64,000 bases of DNA from Himantopus leucocephalus (Eukaryota; Chordata; Aves; Charadriiformes; Recurvirostridae), in contig RSEF01000004.1 in NCBI GenBank assembly GCA_003993805.1, forward strand, positions 7,838,618 to 7,902,617, written 5' to 3'. The translations under genes and the position numbers were made by a program. A model generated the notes under the pieces. That model was given only the letters and a program-made list of their open reading frames with translations. It was not told where the DNA came from and did no database searches. Below are positions 62,504 to 64,000 of the stretch, piece by piece; within the stretch, counting starts at the first letter, position 1; the number at the start of each line of letters is the position of its first letter.

Positions 62504-62670
62504 CTTACAAGGCTGCAAAATGTCACCCGGGACAGGATTTAGCATGATTTCTGAAAGAATGGCATTTGCTGTTGAACTTTGCATTGGTCCTTCTGTATTG
62601 TGAATGGTGGACAGTCTAAGCATCCATCTGGAGCGTGAACTGGAGCACAGGTTTATTTGACCAGGTGGTC
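62504..62670 (-). CDS. Candidate coding exon (167 bases), minus strand
   Basis: Minus-strand reading: a strong acceptor (ttcctcttctcttcccactag), 167 bases, and a strong donor, TGTAAG then GTGAGC. Only one frame is open: two bases finish a split codon, then 55 codons (phase 1 to 0). The peptide includes PPGQINLCSSSRSRWMLRLS, then NTEGPMQSSTANAILSEIM and LNPVPGDILQPCK. Local sequence is more GC-rich than its surroundings and has CpGs. This is the best-supported internal exon in the window by splice signals, yet the protein is unknown to me. A further splice-like pair lies upstream on the same strand (62821-62906, strong donor GTGAGT), but that segment has stops in all frames, so it would be non-coding. 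Confidence 0.45.
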
Positions 62671-62679
62671 CTAGTGGGA

Positions 62680-63957
62680 AGAGAAGAGGAATTCGACTAA
62701 TTTAATACTTGCCAATATTCAAAGGGTTCTTTAATTACTATATAGTGCTTTCTTAGACATATGTCCACTCCGTTAAGTGCTAGTGAACTCATACCCCTTC
62801 ATAACATGGAATTGACTCACCTGTCTCTTTGCAAAGGGCAGTCAGAAGTGTTTCAAATTAATTCTTCAGCTTACTAGTTCTCTTGTAGGTCTGTTGGAAC
62901 CTCCTGGAAAGAAATGCAAAGACTCATGATCAGTTTCTTTGCCAGTGTCTGCATTTTCCTTGGCTTTCAGTAAGATAGAGAGGGTTTGTGGCTGGACTCT
63001 GAAGTGTTGAAAATCTGTGACCCTTCTTTCAGCTTCCTTTAGTAGTAAGAAGAGGAGGTTGAACATTGATCTTGTTACAAAATTGACATTAGGCTTGACA
63101 ACTTAAAGCTGCCCAGAAATGGATGTTTGTATTTGTTGGCTTGCAGTTCTGAAAGCTTCACTGCCTGTGTAGTTTCACAGAGTATCCGTGTATGCTAAAA
63201 TTCAAAATTGTCGATATCAGTCTTCCCATAGACTGTTGTAAAAGTGTGTCCCTTAATTGTTGCAAAATCAGTGCATTCCTTTGCATATGATAGATGCCGT
63301 CCTGTATTTGAAACAGCTTTTCAGCCAAGTTTATGGGATAACTAGGATTCTTTGAACAAAGGCTGATGAGTAAACTAAAAAAGGGAAAGGAAAATACGCA
63401 AGGGAATGTAGAAAACTCTTCCTGTGGATCTGAGAAATTACTTGCAATAAAATTCTTAGTATTACTTTTATCATAGCATGGGGCTGAATGTAGAAAGATG
63501 CAATACAGTATTCTTAAACATGAGATGCATTGTTTCCTTTAAGGATAATTCTTGTAGGAAGAAGGTCTGTCTTCGATTAGTGTTATCTCTGTACTGCTAT
63601 TCTTTCTGCTCTGTGATATTTCAGTTCAGGTGCTTTTAAGAAAGATTTGAGCAGGAAGTTATGAAACTTACTTTAAGTTTGAGAACATAAAATGTATTTT
63701 GACCTTCTATGGTGGTTTGCAGAATTATTGTGCAGATCAATCTAAGCCTTCTGCCTGACGGTGAAGGGAAACAGCCCTTGCTGTGATCTGATGATTAACC
63801 TAAGAACTGCGTTGTTATTTGTGATACCTTAAGAATATTTCCAGCTCTATTGCTGCAAACTTTTTAACTTGTCCAAATTGTACAGTTAAAACTCAGTTAT
63901 CAACAAACTGTATTTTGGGTGACATGACACACTTTAAAACTCCACAAAAGCAGTGAA
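62680..63957. other. No supported coding gene
   Basis: Holds a minus-strand splice-like segment (62821-62906) with stops in every frame and a 66-codon minus-strand open frame (62866-63066) overlapping it. It could be a 5' non-coding exon of the leftward transcript. Otherwise ordinary AT-rich sequence. Confidence 0.4.
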
Positions 63958-64000
63958 GAAAACCTGGCTGGATGGCCGTGCCCAGAGAGTGGTGGTGAAT
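63958..64000 (+). mobile_element. CR1 LINE fragment, running off the window end
   Basis: The last 43 bases translate in one frame as KTWLDGRAQRVVVN, the highly conserved CR1 reverse-transcriptase stretch that precedes the SGVPQGS motif. The element is in plus orientation and continues beyond the window. Its upstream boundary is uncertain; nothing before about 63955 looks like CR1, suggesting 5' truncation there. Confidence 0.85.

Overview
The window looks like AT-rich, repeat-poor vertebrate chromosomal DNA, most probably from a bird (sauropsid at least). The evidence is that the only interspersed repeats I can name are four CR1 LINE fragments, two of which preserve recognisable reverse-transcriptase peptide motifs; intergenic or intronic sequence is long and AT-rich with many short homopolymer runs; and one sharp CpG island stands in the middle. 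I see no bacterial operons, ribosome binding sites, rRNA, tRNA, CRISPR, LTR retrovirus or SINE. Single-base Ns, and one run of five, sit next to homopolymers, which suggests a draft vertebrate assembly.

Layout. 1 to about 32.3 kb is AT-rich and gene-poor. It holds one old CR1 copy (24.7-25.1 kb), several small hairpins and a few short candidate exons on the minus strand. 32.3-33.2 kb is the control region: a CpG island with NRF1-, Sp1/GC- and CCAAT-type motifs, a plausible 24-codon first coding exon leaving leftward (minus strand) and a plausible first exon leaving rightward (donor at 33127). It therefore has the shape of a bidirectional promoter. 33.2-64 kb is again AT-rich. It holds a G-rich stretch just inside the rightward first intron, a poly-C gap at 40.6 kb, CR1 copies at 46.1, 58.8 and 63.96 kb, and candidate coding exons on both strands.

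Genes. No complete gene can be assembled here and I could not identify any protein family. The best internal exon candidates, each with good splice signals and only one open frame, are all on the minus strand: 62504-62670, 41034-41195, 37209-37363 and 31850-31936. Several have compatible reading-frame phases, so they may belong to one or two leftward genes with very long introns. Plus-strand candidates at 54777-54807 and 55321-55453 also join in phase. These are inferences from splice motifs and open frames, and chance matches are common in 64 kb of AT-rich DNA, so confidence is moderate to low throughout. Nothing in the window amounts to a convincing undescribed biological system. The most checkable oddities are the bidirectional promoter, a 22-bp perfect palindrome at 57.68 kb, paired hairpins at 6.1 kb, and a long inverted repeat at 48.3 kb.
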